Source of the DNA: Acarospora socialis
Taxonomy: Eukaryota > Ascomycota > Lecanoromycetes > Acarosporales > Acarosporaceae
Direction: 5' to 3'
Length of the DNA stretch: 64,000 nt
NCBI GenBank assembly: GCA_025617375.2
Contig: JAMYGW020000004.1
Span: forward strand, 1,674,001-1,738,000
Of the stretch, positions 33,918 through 46,700 are shown in pieces. Numbering within the stretch: the stretch's first letter is position 1; each line of letters opens with the position of its first letter. The translations under genes and the position numbers were made by a program. The notes under the pieces are model-generated. The model made no database searches. It saw nothing but the letters and a program-made list of their open reading frames with translations, and had not been told where the DNA came from.

Positions 33918-36235
33918 ATGGCGCCAACGAAAGCCGCTTCGTCTCAAGAGGTGATTGACCAGTTCTGGAGATCATCATTGACGCCCATGGAACCTCTGAA
34001 TAATAAAGGTATCCCATCGCTTCCTCGAACCATTCGTATGTCTTGAATTGCTGGTCGGAGGGCTTATCACATTCAGTGTCTGCGGTTTTACCTCGCAATG
34101 TATACGCGCAGATGGTCGAGCAGCAGGCTCCAAAGGGAATCACAGCCACGGCGAGCGTTACCGCATCGTACGAGGAGTCGAAGAGGATGTGCGAGGCGAA
34201 AGTAGCCCAGATTGTAAAGGAGTGCCGGCAGATCAACGAAAAATATAGTGATCCCTACTTCGACCTTGACGATAGATATCATTGCCGCTATCCATTGTCG
34301 GTGAAGAAGGAGGAGGTTGCGGACCCCGAATATCCGCCACCACCACCACCACCTCCGTCTGTAAAAAGGGTGGGAGATATCTTCGACAATCCGCAGTTCT
34401 TCGTTGAGGGCGTCAATGCTAAAGATATCCGTCAAGGCTACGATGGCGATTGCTGGTTCTTGTCCGCTTTGGCTACATTGTGCGGTATGGAGCCTGGGCA
34501 GGACTTGGTCGAAAAAGTCTGCGTTGCTCGAGATGAAGAGGTTGGTGTTTACGGATTTGTCCTTTACAGGGACGGTGAATGGATTTCGGTAATTGTGGAC
34601 GACAAACTGTATCTGCGCAAAGCAGACTACGAGGATAGTGACACAAAAACCCGAGAGCTCTGGGAGGATAATCGGATACGTATTAACTCGGCAGCCGAGT
34701 ATCAAAAGGAATTCCAAAGCAATTCGAGAGCACTGTACTACGCGCAGAGTACGCATCCAGATGAGACCTGGGTACCTTTGCTCGAGAAAGCGTTTGCCAA
34801 GGCCCATGGAGATTATAGCGCGATAGAGTACGGATTTGTAGGGTAAGCCAGACTTCCTTCTATGGAAAAGGACGGTCTGCTAACGAACCGACCTCATAGA
34901 GAGGGTGTGGAAGATCTGACCGGTGGGATATCGACTACAATCTCTGCCACCGACATCCTCAGCAAGGACAAATTCTGGACAGAAGGACTACGGAAGGTGA
35001 ACACGGAATTTCTCTTTGGCTGTGGGACCCAAGACTGGGATGATCCGAGTCCACAAGGTAGAGACGGCATACATGGCGGCCATGCCTACTCGATTCTGAG
35101 AGCTGAAAACTACAACGGGGAGCGTCTCCTACTGGTGAAGAATCCTTGGGGTGAGGGTGAGTGGAACGGACCTTGGAGTGACGGATCCAGTCAATGGACA
35201 GCCGAGTCGATAAAGGCGCTTGGACACACTTTTGGTGACGATGGCGTTTTCTGGATCCGTTTCGAAGATCTGCTTCGCAAGTTCCACGTCATCTGGCGGA
35301 CGAGGTTATTCAACGATGACTGGCAGGTCACGCAGCAATGGATGAAGTTAGCAGTGCCATGGGCCGGCGAATACCAGGACGCCAAATACAAAGTCGTCAT
35401 CTCCAAGAAGTCTCCAACTGTCATTGTCCTCTCGCAGCTGAATGACCGTTATTTCCGCGGCTTACGAGGCCAGTACGAGTTCCAGCTATCATTCAGGCTA
35501 CATGAAGCCGGCCAGGAAGACTATATCATGCGCACGAACAAGGCAGACTATGGCCAACGATCTGTCAGCATAGAGCTGGACCTGGATGCCGGAGAGTACG
35601 AGGTCCGCCTGAAGATTTCGGCAAGCCGGAACGATAATGCGAGCAAAGTTGAGGACATTGTGCGAACCAACTGGCTCGTGAGGCGCGAGAAGCTCTTGCA
35701 GATCGGCCTCTCATACGACCTCGCCCACGCCAAGGGGCAGGTCGAAGAGACCGAGGAGGAAAAGAAGAAAGGCAAGGCCGCAGAAAAGACTGAACCAAAA
35801 GCAACAGAAGCGAAGCCGGCCGGGACAAAACCGGACGCCACCAACAACGGAGCCAGCGCAACTGCCCCCGACAAAGCATCACCAGAAGTGGGCGCATCGA
35901 AAGCCGAGACCCAAAATCAGCAGGTCGATGGCGAACCTCAAAAGCCCAAAGACCAGCCGAAGGAACCCAAAGTTGCGCCCAAGAAAGTCGATGATCCTTG
36001 GGGTGCCGTCTGCGTTGTCGGGCTGCGCGTCTACTGCAAAGGCGCCGACGCGACCGTGCAGATCGTCAGGTCGAAGGAGGATATGACCGAGAAGCCGGAA
36101 CTAGACGTTGATGATCCGGCTAGGGACGCGACGAAGAAGGCGGAGATGGTGAACGGATCGATGGAAACGGAGAAGGAAAAAGATGATGGAACCAAGGTTA
36201 AGGATGAGGGGTTGGAAAAGGTGGAGGCGAAGTAG
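33918..36235 (+). CDS. Calpain-type cysteine protease
   Basis: Exons 33,918-34,008, 34,077-34,842 and 34,900-36,235, with introns of 68 and 57 nt, closing at 730 residues. The catalytic triad is complete: Cys156 in GYDGDCWFLSAL, His347 in HGGHAYSIL and Asn367 in VKNPWGEGEW. The protease core covers about residues 125-410, followed by a calpain C2-like/domain III region (about 415-560). The C-terminal 170 residues are a charged, low-complexity Lys/Glu/Pro/Ala stretch with a short structured segment (WGAVCVVGLRVYCKGADATVQIV). An eight-proline run precedes the core. There are no EF hands. Fungal calpains of this layout resemble animal calpain-7/PalB only loosely and are probably cytosolic intracellular proteases; the substrate is unknown. 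Confidence 0.92.
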
Positions 36236-37064
36236 GGGGATAAGGCTGGATTGGGAGGGCTGAGTATCTGTTTAGCTGGCGAAAAGGTTATGGCATGTAA
36301 AGCTAGGTATACGAAAGTGGCAAATCTCCTCTTATCTTTCCCCTCACTTTCTCCTCTCACATTTGTACGATGAGTGTCAATTGGGCGGGGATTCATACCA
36401 AGAGCCGACGGAAGAGGCTTATACCATACACCGACATCGAGCCCCTGGCGAACTCGTGTAGGAGCTCCACACGAGGCTTTCCAAGTACCATTTCTGTCAA
36501 CCTGTGGGTAGCTATTCAGATCTATCATATTCCAACCATGGAGTCTAGGACTCAAGCTATGTGTTGGAGAATTGAGATTGGGCCTCGATTCAACTAGTGG
36601 TGATGGACTTCACGTGGAGACGGCCGGATACCGTAGCGGAAGGTTATGTCTGACTTGGGAACATAAGATATACATAACACCTGTGTAGTCACCTCGGTTC
36701 ACGTCTAACTACCGTTTACAGGTCCAAGTCATCGAAGTAATAGATGTGTGATGACCTCCTCCCACCATCATGCAAACATCAGCGGACTTTTCCATCAGCG
36801 ATAGCGTCCTGTTTTGCAGCAAACCCCTCCACATGGCACAACCTCGTAACCTACCTAGGCCCATGTTAACATGCGGTCCTGGTACTTGTTCCCAATGCGA
36901 TGGTGGGTGCTCCAAGATTGGAGAGAGCGCTCGGCTTGGCATTGATTTTCGACCTAGTGGAGTACAACTCAACTACACAACACGTACACTATACCTACCA
37001 CACAGACCGCTATATACAACCCCCCATCTCCTCCCGATCCACCACCCACCACCGCCCAAGTCCC
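36236..37064. other. Intergenic between convergent genes
   Basis: 3' regions of the calpain and the aldehyde dehydrogenase. No gene or repeat is supported. Confidence 0.4.
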
Positions 37065-38934
37065 CTACCCATGCGTCGGCATAACCACACTCCTCTCCGT
37101 CGCCAGCGCATCCTCGCTCCTCCACAAACTTGTCACCGTCTTGGTCTGCGTGTAGAAATTCAGTCCAGGCTTCCCATAAAACGTGTTCGCTCCTCCGCCC
37201 GCCACGCTCTTCTTGTTCCCCGTGAAGGAGAACATGGGCAAAGGGACGGGGATGGGAACGTTGATGCCGACCTGGCCGGCCTCGATGTTCTTCTGGAAGT
37301 GGGCGGCGGTGGGGCCGGAGCGGGTGAAGATGGCGACGCCGTTGCCGTACTCGTTGGCGTTGATGAGGGATATGGCGTCGTCGATCGTGTCGACGTTCAG
37401 GCAGACGAGGACGGGGCCGAAGATCTCTTCCGTGTAGCATTTCATGTGTGGCTGGACGTTGGTGATGATTGTGGGGGCGATCTATGGGGGGTTAGTTGGC
37501 GTTAGGAGGTCGATCTAAGGTGAGGGGAGAGTGGAAGTGGCAGGGAGGCTGGTTGCAGACTTACAAAGTTGCCGTTCGGGTATTTTTCCGGCTTGTAGCC
37601 CCGGCCGTCGAGGAGGATGGTGGCGCCCTCTTGCTCGGCGCTGGCAATCAGTTTCTCGATCCGCTCTTTACTCTGCGGACTGATGACGGGCCCGAGATCG
37701 GCGCCTTCTTCGAAGCCCCCGTTGACGTTCAGCTCCTTTGCTCGTGCGGCGATCTCTGGTAGCCATTCTTTGGTTTCTCCGACCATCACCAGTGTGCTCA
37801 GCGCCATGCATCGCTGCCCCGCAGCACCGAACGCCGCTCCGGCGATCGCATTTAGCGCGTGGTTCTTGTTGCAGTCGGGTAGCACGGCGGCGTGGTTCTT
37901 GGCTCCGAGGTTGGCTTGTACCCGTTTGCCTTGTGCCGAGCCGCGGCTGAAGATGTATTCTCCCGCCCTGTTGCTGCCGACGAAGCTGATGGCTCTGATG
38001 GCGGGTTCGTCGATGATGAAGTCTACCGTTCTTGCCGCGCCGTGAATTACATTGAGTACGCCGTCCGGAAGACCGGCTTTCTGTGCGAGCTCGGCGAGGA
38101 TCATGGCTGCGCCGGGGTCTCGTTCGGAAGGTTTGAGGATGAGACAGTTGCCGGTGACCGTGGCGATTGGGATCGACCAAAGTGGGATCATGGCGGGGAA
38201 GTCTACCATATTACAGTCAGCTTTCTACTGTGGCCAGACGGGCTGATGGTGAGAAACGCACTAAAGGGGCAGATGGCCGCCACAACCCCCAATGGTTCCT
38301 TGTAACTCCTCGTTTCCATATCCTTTGCAACCTCCAACACCTCGCCCGTCATCTGCGCCGGGATTCCGCACGCCATCTCCGCAACCTGCAGTCCTCGGAG
38401 CACATCGCCCTTGGCATCCGCGAACGTCTTCCCCTGCTCCAGCGTGATGGATGCAGCTAATCTGTCCCAATGTTCCCTGATAAGAGCCACAAACTTGAAC
38501 ATTATCTGTTGCCGGTGCAGGACGGTGGTGTGACGCCATGTGAGGAAAGCTTGTTTCGCGCTCTCTACAGCGGCGCGGAGCTCGGCGTCGGTGCTTTGCG
38601 GAACGCGAGTCACGAGGTTGTTGGTCGCCGGGTCGTGGAGATCAATCCATGTGAAGGCTTTTGAGGGCACGAATTGGTTGTCTATGAAATTTTGCGTGTC
38701 GATCGGTGCTTGGATTTGCTCGTGAGTGGAGGGGTACTGGTCTGGTGTCGATGCCGTCGCCGTTGTCGCTGCGGGCATCAAGTGTTGCGATGTAGCGTGA
38801 AGCCGCCGTGAAGCGGTCTTGCTCGAGCTTGTGGGAGCAGACATTCTGCTGAGAAGAAATGATGACCTGGGAACTGATGGTCGGGCTGCTGTAACTGCTA
38901 AGGCGTTTCTCGTGAGCACCCGACGAGTGGCCAT
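37065..38934 (-). CDS. Methylmalonate-semialdehyde dehydrogenase (acylating), mitochondrial
   Basis: Exons 38,934-38,262, 38,202-37,565 and 37,481-37,065, with introns of 59 and 83 nt, closing at 575 residues. The N-terminal ~65 residues are rich in Arg/Ser/Ala without acidic residues at the start (MATRRVLTRNALAVTAARPS), a mitochondrial presequence. The ALDH core follows, with NFPAMIPLWSIPIA, the NAD-binding TGNCLILKPSE, SFVGSNRAGEYI and the catalytic cysteine in GAAGQRCMALS (about Cys356). These stretches and the SWRSED-like tail (TSLWRSEDALATERSVVMP) fit the CoA-dependent ALDH6 family. The enzyme turns methylmalonate and malonate semialdehyde into propionyl-CoA and acetyl-CoA in valine and pyrimidine breakdown. 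The start at 38,934 is the first ATG that gives the presequence. Confidence 0.94.
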
Positions 38935-39400
38935 TACGAGTGACGATGTGCTATGAAACTGTAAGTTACAACAATTCACAGTGGAGTTCGATCAATTGAT
39001 AAACTAACTCAGTCAAGAAGGGAAGTAATGAAACGTTGCACACAAACTGGAACAGTGAAGCTCTCGAAATTGTTATAGAAGGCTAACATCGGCATGCGGG
39101 GGTGAGCGTATATCCCCGGCCGGCAATAAAGCCGATCACCGGAGAAGCAGCCAAGGCAACTATTGGCTCATTCGTAATGTGAGTCCTCTCCGAGGCTATA
39201 TAATTGCACAGGAATCTATAAAAGAGTTTTCTATCTTACAAGTGCAGCTAGAGAACATCAGACATCATTATGCAAACTCTTTTTGTAGGTAGAATCGCGC
39301 AGGCGAGGCAGCTCGCTCTCGAAGAGCAAAAAAGTAGCAATGGCCCGCCGTACCGACACCGGCTTCCCATCAAGTGAACCTTCCCGGCTACAGCACTTGT
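38935..39400. other. Intergenic: ALDH promoter and calnexin 3' region
   Basis: No repeat or gene is supported. The sequence just upstream of 38,934 is pyrimidine-rich in the sense direction. Confidence 0.4.
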
Positions 39401-41357
39401 CTATTGAGCTGCGGCAGACGACCGTGTTGTCCGTTTGTTCACCTCAGCCTCTACCTTTTCGGAGCCTGAGCTCGCGGCATCCACAATCTGATCCTTCGCG
39501 TCGACAGCGCTCTGCTTGATGTTCTCTGCCGCCTTCTGAACCTGGGGCGGTGGTGTCGCGCCACTCATGCTCATAATGCCAATCAAGAGTGCGAGAAGCG
39601 TAACTGCAAGGACGCCAAGACCACCAGCGACTTCGGGGACGAACTTGATCGCTTGGACAGGATCGTTCTTGGCAATAGTCCAGAAAAGGTCGAGCTTTTC
39701 ACGAATGTAGTGAACTGGGTTATCCATAAACTTGAGATCCATGGGAGACTTGGGTTTGTCATCTGCCTTTGGTTTGGTGGCCTCGTCTTCTGCAGTTTCG
39801 ATTGGGTGCTTCACGTCGTAGGTCTCAGCCTTGAGTCTCTCGGCATCTTCAATCGAGTGACCGATGTAGATGTTGTCGAATAGGATGTCGTTTTGCATCG
39901 TCCAGATTTCGAAGCCAATCTGAAAGAAGTCAGGTCAGCCATACGCACAGAAGCCTGAATTACGTATAAACTTACAGCACCCATTGGCTCAAATTTGGAA
40001 GGAGTCTTGTCCTCGAAGTAATCTGGGTTTGAGATCTTGCGTGGCTGCCACACACCCTTATAGGCAGGATTGTCAATAAAAGGTGCCGACCACTTGCCCT
40101 TGTAGGCGGGATTCTTCGTCATCGGTGGTTCCCACTTGCCACAGCCTGAGACTTCCTCACATTTGGGGTTGGGCACGGTGGGAGGAATCCAGTCACCATC
40201 TTCCTCATCGTCCCAGTCCTCTGGCTTCTCTGCTTCTGGGTCGGCAATCATGGGGGGCTCATCCTCAAGCCAATCATCAGGTTTCGTGGCCTCCTCATCG
40301 ACAATCTCGAATGGCGCATCTTCGTCCCAGTTCTCCGGTTTGGTCGCGTCAGGATCTGCGATGCGGGCCTCGTCAACCCAGCTACCCGGCTTAGTATCAT
40401 TCGGGTCATCAATTTCCTTCTGGGGGTTGACCGATGGAGTAAAATCTTCCAAGAGACTGCCATTCTTCATCGATTCGCCGTCAATCTTAATCTGGAAAGT
40501 TTGATCTGGTTTGACAATCAAGGTATAAAGCGATGTGGTTTTGACAATGCGAGCCATTGGTGGTGACTTCAGGTGTTTCTCCTCGTATTCTCCAGTCTTA
40601 GGGTTTTTATGTCTGAAGATGAAGTGGACCTAGATAGCATGTTAAGAAGCTGCCGCATAAGCTTATTCCTGACTGAGGCGTACCTTGTTGGTAGCGCCAC
40701 ACTTGTCTGGACCGAACATGATAATGTAAGGGGAGGCATTGGAGAACTCCTCGGCGTGTAACTCTTTGTTATCTTGGAGGAGCTTCATGTATGCGCCTCC
40801 ACACTCCAAACCATCTGTAAATATTGAGTTAGCAATGGATGACCGGAAGGGCTGGGATGATTGGCTGAAAGAAAGACTGACTTTGAAGCTTGACTTCATA
40901 TTGAACTACCAATGTCTTGTCCGTGTTATCGATCGTCTTATCGAATTTTGCGGAGATGGCGTGATGAGCGGCCGGATTCTTGACGACGAGGCCCTTGTCG
41001 CCCTCAATGGCTTTTAGAACATGGGGCTCTTCGACCGCCCATGTACCAACGTAAGCCCACTCTTCGTCGGTTTTGGAGTCCTCCTTCTTGGCGTGCGATG
41101 GTTTCCACCGTGAGTCCCAATCATCAGTGAACTGTTCGAAGAAAGGTGCTTTGATATTGGAAGGCTGCGGAAACGGAATCAGTAACTTCATTGCTGACGT
41201 ACGGTAACACCAAGTTCTGAGCAGATGTGAAACTTACCGTGAAGGATGGCTTGGAAGCAAGTGATGTCGTTGAGGCATCACTGTCGTCTGCGCGAACATG
41301 ACCCAAGAGAGTAGCAGAAGAGAATAGCGCTGAAGCGAGGGCTGCGTTTAAACGCAT
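39401..41357 (-). CDS. Calnexin (ER lectin chaperone)
   Basis: Exons 41,357-41,238, 41,164-40,882, 40,814-40,684, 40,629-39,976 and 39,919-39,401, with introns of 73, 67, 54 and 56 nt, closing at 568 residues. The N-terminal signal peptide is [23 protein letters not shown]. The lectin domain includes [17 protein letters not shown] and [17 protein letters not shown]. The P-domain carries four type-1 repeats of the D-P-x-x-x-K-P-x-x-W kind and three type-2 repeats ([15 protein letters not shown] and relatives). A transmembrane helix near residue 490 ([17 protein letters not shown]) and a short charged cytosolic tail follow. It binds monoglucosylated N-glycoproteins in the ER and retains them until folded. 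Regulation by the unfolded-protein response is usual for the family, but I cannot point to a site here. Confidence 0.96.
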
Positions 41358-41928
41358 GTTGCCTGGTTATTGAAAATCTACAACTAAATGGAGCGGAGTG
41401 TTTGAAGACGACCCAAGAGGATTGTTTCAGGTTCAAACGCAGAATGAAGTGTTCTGCGTGGAGCTTGCGGAGCAGTAGTAAGGGTGGATGAACGGTGGGG
41501 AAGCAAAAGGACACCTTGAAGTTCACGAGATTTCGAAGCTCAGGCCCCTTGCCATTTGCTATTCTAGGTTAGCTCGCCCCGTGCCCGGAGGTCGGACAAA
41601 CCTCCACGCCCACTCCAGACACTTCTAGAAACGCGATTCTGCCGTGAGGATTGTGCATATCCTGAGCGAGACTTTTCACGAGTCTTTTCACGAGTAAGTT
41701 ATTGGGTGGGGTCTGGTGTGGTTTTTCTTTTGAATTGAGAATTCTCCACCTTACGAAGGGGAGCAGTTTGGTGGTATTGTTTCCCCATCTACTCCGTAGT
41801 GTCGGTGATAAGAAATGTCCTAGATCACATCTTTGTCGTAGATCTTGACTTGTACGCACCACCAAGACTCAGGCTCGCTGAACCAGAACCGTTTGAAATT
41901 CAGGTTCTAGTTTATATCCGAGTCAGCT
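41358..41928. promoter_or_regulatory. Divergent promoter region (calnexin / MDE1)
   Basis: 571 bp shared by two divergently transcribed genes. No particular motif is claimed. Confidence 0.4.
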
Positions 41929-42811
41929 ATGCCGGACATCAACGATCCCTTATCTTCGAGTAAGGACAGCCTGGTCACTTCTACAAGTCCAAACCATCCG
42001 GCCAACCTGATATGTGAGCTTTGCCGCAAATTCTACACCTTGGGGTGGGTAACAGGTACGGGCGGGGGCACATCAATCAAAGAGGATGATCACATCTTCA
42101 TTGCGCCTTCAGGAGTCCAGAAAGAACTCATGACTCCCGATAATATCTTTGTCCTTTCACACTCGACAAGGCAATATCTCCGCAAGCCCCCGATCCTGAA
42201 GCCGAGTGCTTGTACGCCCTTGTTTCTGGCTGCCTTTGACCGTGGCGCCGGTTGTTGTATCCACACACATTCGCAATGGGCTGTGCTTGTGACGCTACTG
42301 GTGGAGAGCGAGAAGGGAAAAGATGCTTGCTTCGAGATTAGTAACATCGAGCAAATCAAGGGCATCCCGAGGGGAAAAGGCAAGGAGGGTATGCTTGGGT
42401 TCTTTGATACGCTGAGAATTCCCATCATTGAGAATACCGCACAGTGAGCTTCCTGTGGCACCTCAATCGAAAACGCATCACTGAGACTGGATGGTCGATC
42501 ACAGCGAGGAGGATTTGACGGCAAGTCTGGAAGCGGCTATGGAGAGTCATCCAGACACCTACGCCGTCCTTGTCAGAAGGCACGGGATGTGAGCGGTCTA
42601 ACACATGAGCTGGCTAGGTTGAATGCTGACATTGCATAGATATGTGTGGGGTGACAACGTTCACAAGGCGAAGACGCAGGCAGAGAGGTGAGCTTCCTGA
42701 GCTGCTTGCTTAGAGTTGCTACGTGGATATGAGACTGACGATGTCAGCCTGGACTATCTCTTCCAGTTGGCTGTTGAGATGAAGAAACTAGGCCTTCCAT
42801 GGACAGTCTAA
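41929..42811 (+). CDS. MDE1: Methylthioribulose-1-phosphate dehydratase
   Basis: Exons 41,929-42,443, 42,505-42,588, 42,640-42,687 and 42,748-42,811, with introns of 61, 51 and 60 nt, closing at 236 residues. It belongs to the class II aldolase/adducin family. [13 protein letters not shown] is the phosphate-binding loop (about residues 39-51). CIHTHSQW gives two zinc-binding histidines (112 and 114), and the third is in RRHGIYVWG (197). It dehydrates 5-methylthioribulose 1-phosphate in the methionine salvage pathway, in the cytosol. The last three exons are very short (84, 48 and 64 nt), but each junction restores a conserved motif. The length matches fungal Mde1 proteins. Confidence 0.94.
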
Positions 42812-43748
42812 TACAAGCAGTGGGCTACCGGCTTATACGGGCCACAAGTGGCCCCGACCTTAATTTGAACGTCTCATTTTCAGCGGGCGCCGGTACGGAG
42901 CTAGATCAAGGACATCGGCGGCTTCTAGCAATGGCAGCGGTAGCGTTGAACAGCGTCACTTCGATCTATATGCCTGTATTAGATCTTCAGTTGTTCCTGC
43001 AACCTCACAGCCAACTCATGTTAGCCTCGGTCGCAGTACGGAGTTCAAGAGGCGAGATGCACGCCACACACAAGGAATTTTACCGGTGTACAGTCTGCTC
43101 AAAGCGGCGAAATGCATTCACGAGGCTTCTTCGAACTCGAGTGTACCTGATCTGAAGTGCATCTGATAAAGCAGTTGCTTCGGGCTTACGAAGTATGGCA
43201 TCACACAAGGGCGGCGGGGCAGCCCGAAAGTAAACTTTGTATCGGAAGCTGCTGTAGACATAGTCGCATTGCTGTAACTTGGACTTGGTACAGAAAGTCC
43301 TCTCCAATGGGTTAAGAGATACGAATCATGAGAATAACCGTGATCCATTTACTGAAGTCGACCAAGTTCACTTACGAAGCACATTTACATCTAACAAAAG
43401 TCATTCCCCTGACTACTAAGACATGGTACACTCAGTCTTGACTTACTCTCATGAAGGCCAAACAGCCCCTAGTCCGCTTGACTTCCTAAGCTTGTTTGTT
43501 GTTTTCAAGGTATGATCATCGACAAGACCCTAAATATTCCTTCGAAGTAAGATGACTTTAAGGTACTGGACCGTGCGCTTTAGGGTGACACCCCACGTCA
43601 CTGATTGGTTACGGATTACATGTACCTTAGGTAGTCTTGCAGCGCGTCTTCCTACCCATAAGGTGAGCGCGTTGCCTCGCCGAATAGAACCACATGTCTA
43701 CAAAGGTATAATCACTTGCTGTACTGGGATTCTGAATCACCCTGAAGA
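42812..43748. other. Intergenic, no supported gene
   Basis: Between MDE1 and the helicase gene. Several short frames on both strands are unsupported. The promoter of the helicase lies at the right end. Confidence 0.45.
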
Positions 43749-46700
43749 ATGGCCAGCAGCAGCGGGGAGGATTATGGAGGGCTGGATGATGAGGAAATGC
43801 TCATGGTAGCTACACACGCTGAGCGACGAGATGTCACACCACCGGCTCGCAAGCGGAGGAGACTAAACGACGCGACGGCCGGAACCAGTGAACTCGAAAA
43901 GAGATACAGAAGCAATGGTCTACAGAGAGTTACGACATCACTGCCGCTGGGTCGGATCAGTCCCATCGAAGAAGCCGATGAGAAAGTCCACAGTAGACCT
44001 AGGAGGACTCGAGTCACTAGTGGACGAGCGTCGGCAGGGCGTGTCAATCCAGCTGATGATGGGACAGACTGTCATGAGGGTTCTCCCGACCCTGCTGCTT
44101 CCCTCCCTCGCACTAGGCCCCGGAGAAGCGTTGAAACGGATAACGAAACCGATACTCCAAAGAAGAAATCGAAGTCGAAATATAGGATACATATTCCAAA
44201 ACAAGCAGGGGTCCCGAAGGATGAGTTTCTCACTCAGCCGCCTCCAGCATCGTCGAGTCCATACCGTATCCGAGGCGCAATATGGCAGAAGCCGAAGAAA
44301 GTGCCAACTCCTGCAGAGCCGAGGCGCACAAGCGTGGAATGGCAGGAGAAGAGCAATCACTCGCTAGAGGAGAAGCGCAGTCCTTCGAGCCCTCCATCGC
44401 CTGCGGAAGAAGACGCATTCGATCCGTCACCTCATCCTATAAGGTCAAGGCCCATAACCCAGGATGAAGTCGCAGTGATTCCATCCGATGCTTTCGATTC
44501 TGAGAACGACGCGATCTATGTATCGAGCCAGGAGCGGCTCTCCCAGGTGCGACAGTCACAGCATACCGTACCCCCACGTACAACCGCAACCCAGACCAAT
44601 CTTCGTCAAACAACGTTGTTCGGAGCTACTGCTCAAAACGCACCAGCTTCGCAAGCAGCAGTGCGGCGCAACTGGCCGCTGGCCAACAAAGAGGAAGCGC
44701 CAACACACCACAAGTTGAATCGCGAAGCGATGAATACATGGGTCTATCCTACCAACCTTGGGACAATTCGAGACTACCAATTTAACATTGTGCAAAGAGG
44801 CTTATATCATAACCTACTGGTGGCACTACCCACAGGGCTTGGTAAGACTTTCATAGCCGCAACAATCATGCTGAACTGGTTCAGATGGACGACGGAGTCT
44901 CAAATCATCTTCGTCGCCCCAACCAAGCCTCTTGTGGCTCAGCAGGTAGAGGCCTGCTTCAACATTGCTGGGATACCTCGATCGGCAACGACCATGCTCA
45001 CGGGAGAAACAGTGGCACGCCTGCGCAGTGAGGAATACCTGACCAAACGAGTGTTCTTCATGACCCCACAGACTCTAATGAACGATCTTGGAAATGGAAA
45101 TTGTGATCCCAAGAAGATTGTCTTGTTGGTGGTGGACGAGGCGCACCGTGCAACTGGCAACTATTCGTATGTGGAGATCGTCAAGCTACTCCGGCGCTTC
45201 AGCAAGAGCTTCCGAGTCTTGGCCCTGACAGCGACTCCTGGTTCATCAGTCGAGGCTGTGCAGGCGGTCATTGACGGCCTTGACATCTCCAGAGTGGAAA
45301 TCCGAACGGAAAGTTCCCTGGACATACGCCAGTACGTGCATTCTCGGAAGATCGATACCCAGGTGTTTGACTATTCCGAGGAGATGGAGATGTTGATGGA
45401 ACTGTGGCAGAAGTCGCTGCAACCCGTACTAAACAAATTGAACGGAATGAATGCCTATTGGAACAAGGACCCAATAGCGTTGACCCCTTATGGTTTGACA
45501 AAAGCGAGGCAATTGTGGATGTCGTCGACAGCAGGAAAGAAAGCTAACATGGGAGTAAAGGGTATGGTAAATACCATCTTTACGGTCTTATCAAGTCGTG
45601 CCCATGCCACCGAGTTGCTCAAGTTCCACGGTATTGGACCATTCTACCAAAACCTCCTAGTATTCCGTGACACTACCGAAGCGGGAGAGAAAGGCGGAAA
45701 ATATCGGCGGGAGATTACGGGGAGTCAGCACTTTCAGATGATGATGAGTCGAATGCAGGGCTGGGTGTCTAATGCAGAGTTCGTTGGGCATCCTAAGCTT
45801 GAGTATCTTCGAACTGTCATATTGAATCACTTCCTCGATGCAAACGAAGCTACGAACGCTGCGAACAGCGAACAATCTTCGACCCGAATCATGGTCTTCG
45901 TACATTATCGAGATAGCGCCGAGGAGGTAGCCAAGGTGCTTAGGAGGCACGCGCCGATGATTAGACCACATGTGTTTGTGGGTCAAGCTACGGCTAAAGG
46001 ATCAGAAGGCATGGATCAGAAGAAACAGTTAGATATTATCGAGAAGTTCAAAAAAGGTATATACAACACCATTGTTGCTACTTCCATTGGCGAAGAAGGG
46101 TTAGATATAGGCGAAGTGGATCTCATCGTGTGCTACGATTCTTCAGCATCTCCGATACGGATGTTGCAGCGTATGGGCCGTACCGGGAGAAAACGCGCCG
46201 GCAACATCGTTGTACTTCTGATGCGAGGGAAGGAGGAGAACTCCTTCACTCAAGCAAAGGACAATTACGAAAAGATGCAGCACATGATCGCCGAGGGTTC
46301 ACGGTTTACGTTCCATGAGGATCGGTCAATGCGCATAGTACCGAAAGAGATACAGCCAATAGTGGACAAGAAGGTGATTGAAATCCCGCTGGAAAACACA
46401 CAGCCTGGTCTGCCTGAGCCGGGACCAAAAAAGCAGGCGAAGCGTTCCAAGAAACCGGCAAAGAAATTCCATATGCCCGACGGGGTACGGACAGGTTTCG
46501 TCAAGGCGTCCGGCTTAGATGGCGGGAACCTCGACTCACAGGCTGAAAACGGGGTGGATAGTGAGCTTGGCTCCAGCAGGCCAAGAATACGACAACCAGA
46601 GCCGGAGCCAGAGCCGATCCCATCTCTGGAAGATGTACTATTGAATGCTACCGAGGAGCGGCAGCTTGTGCGAACTTACCTTGATATCGGCGGTGACACG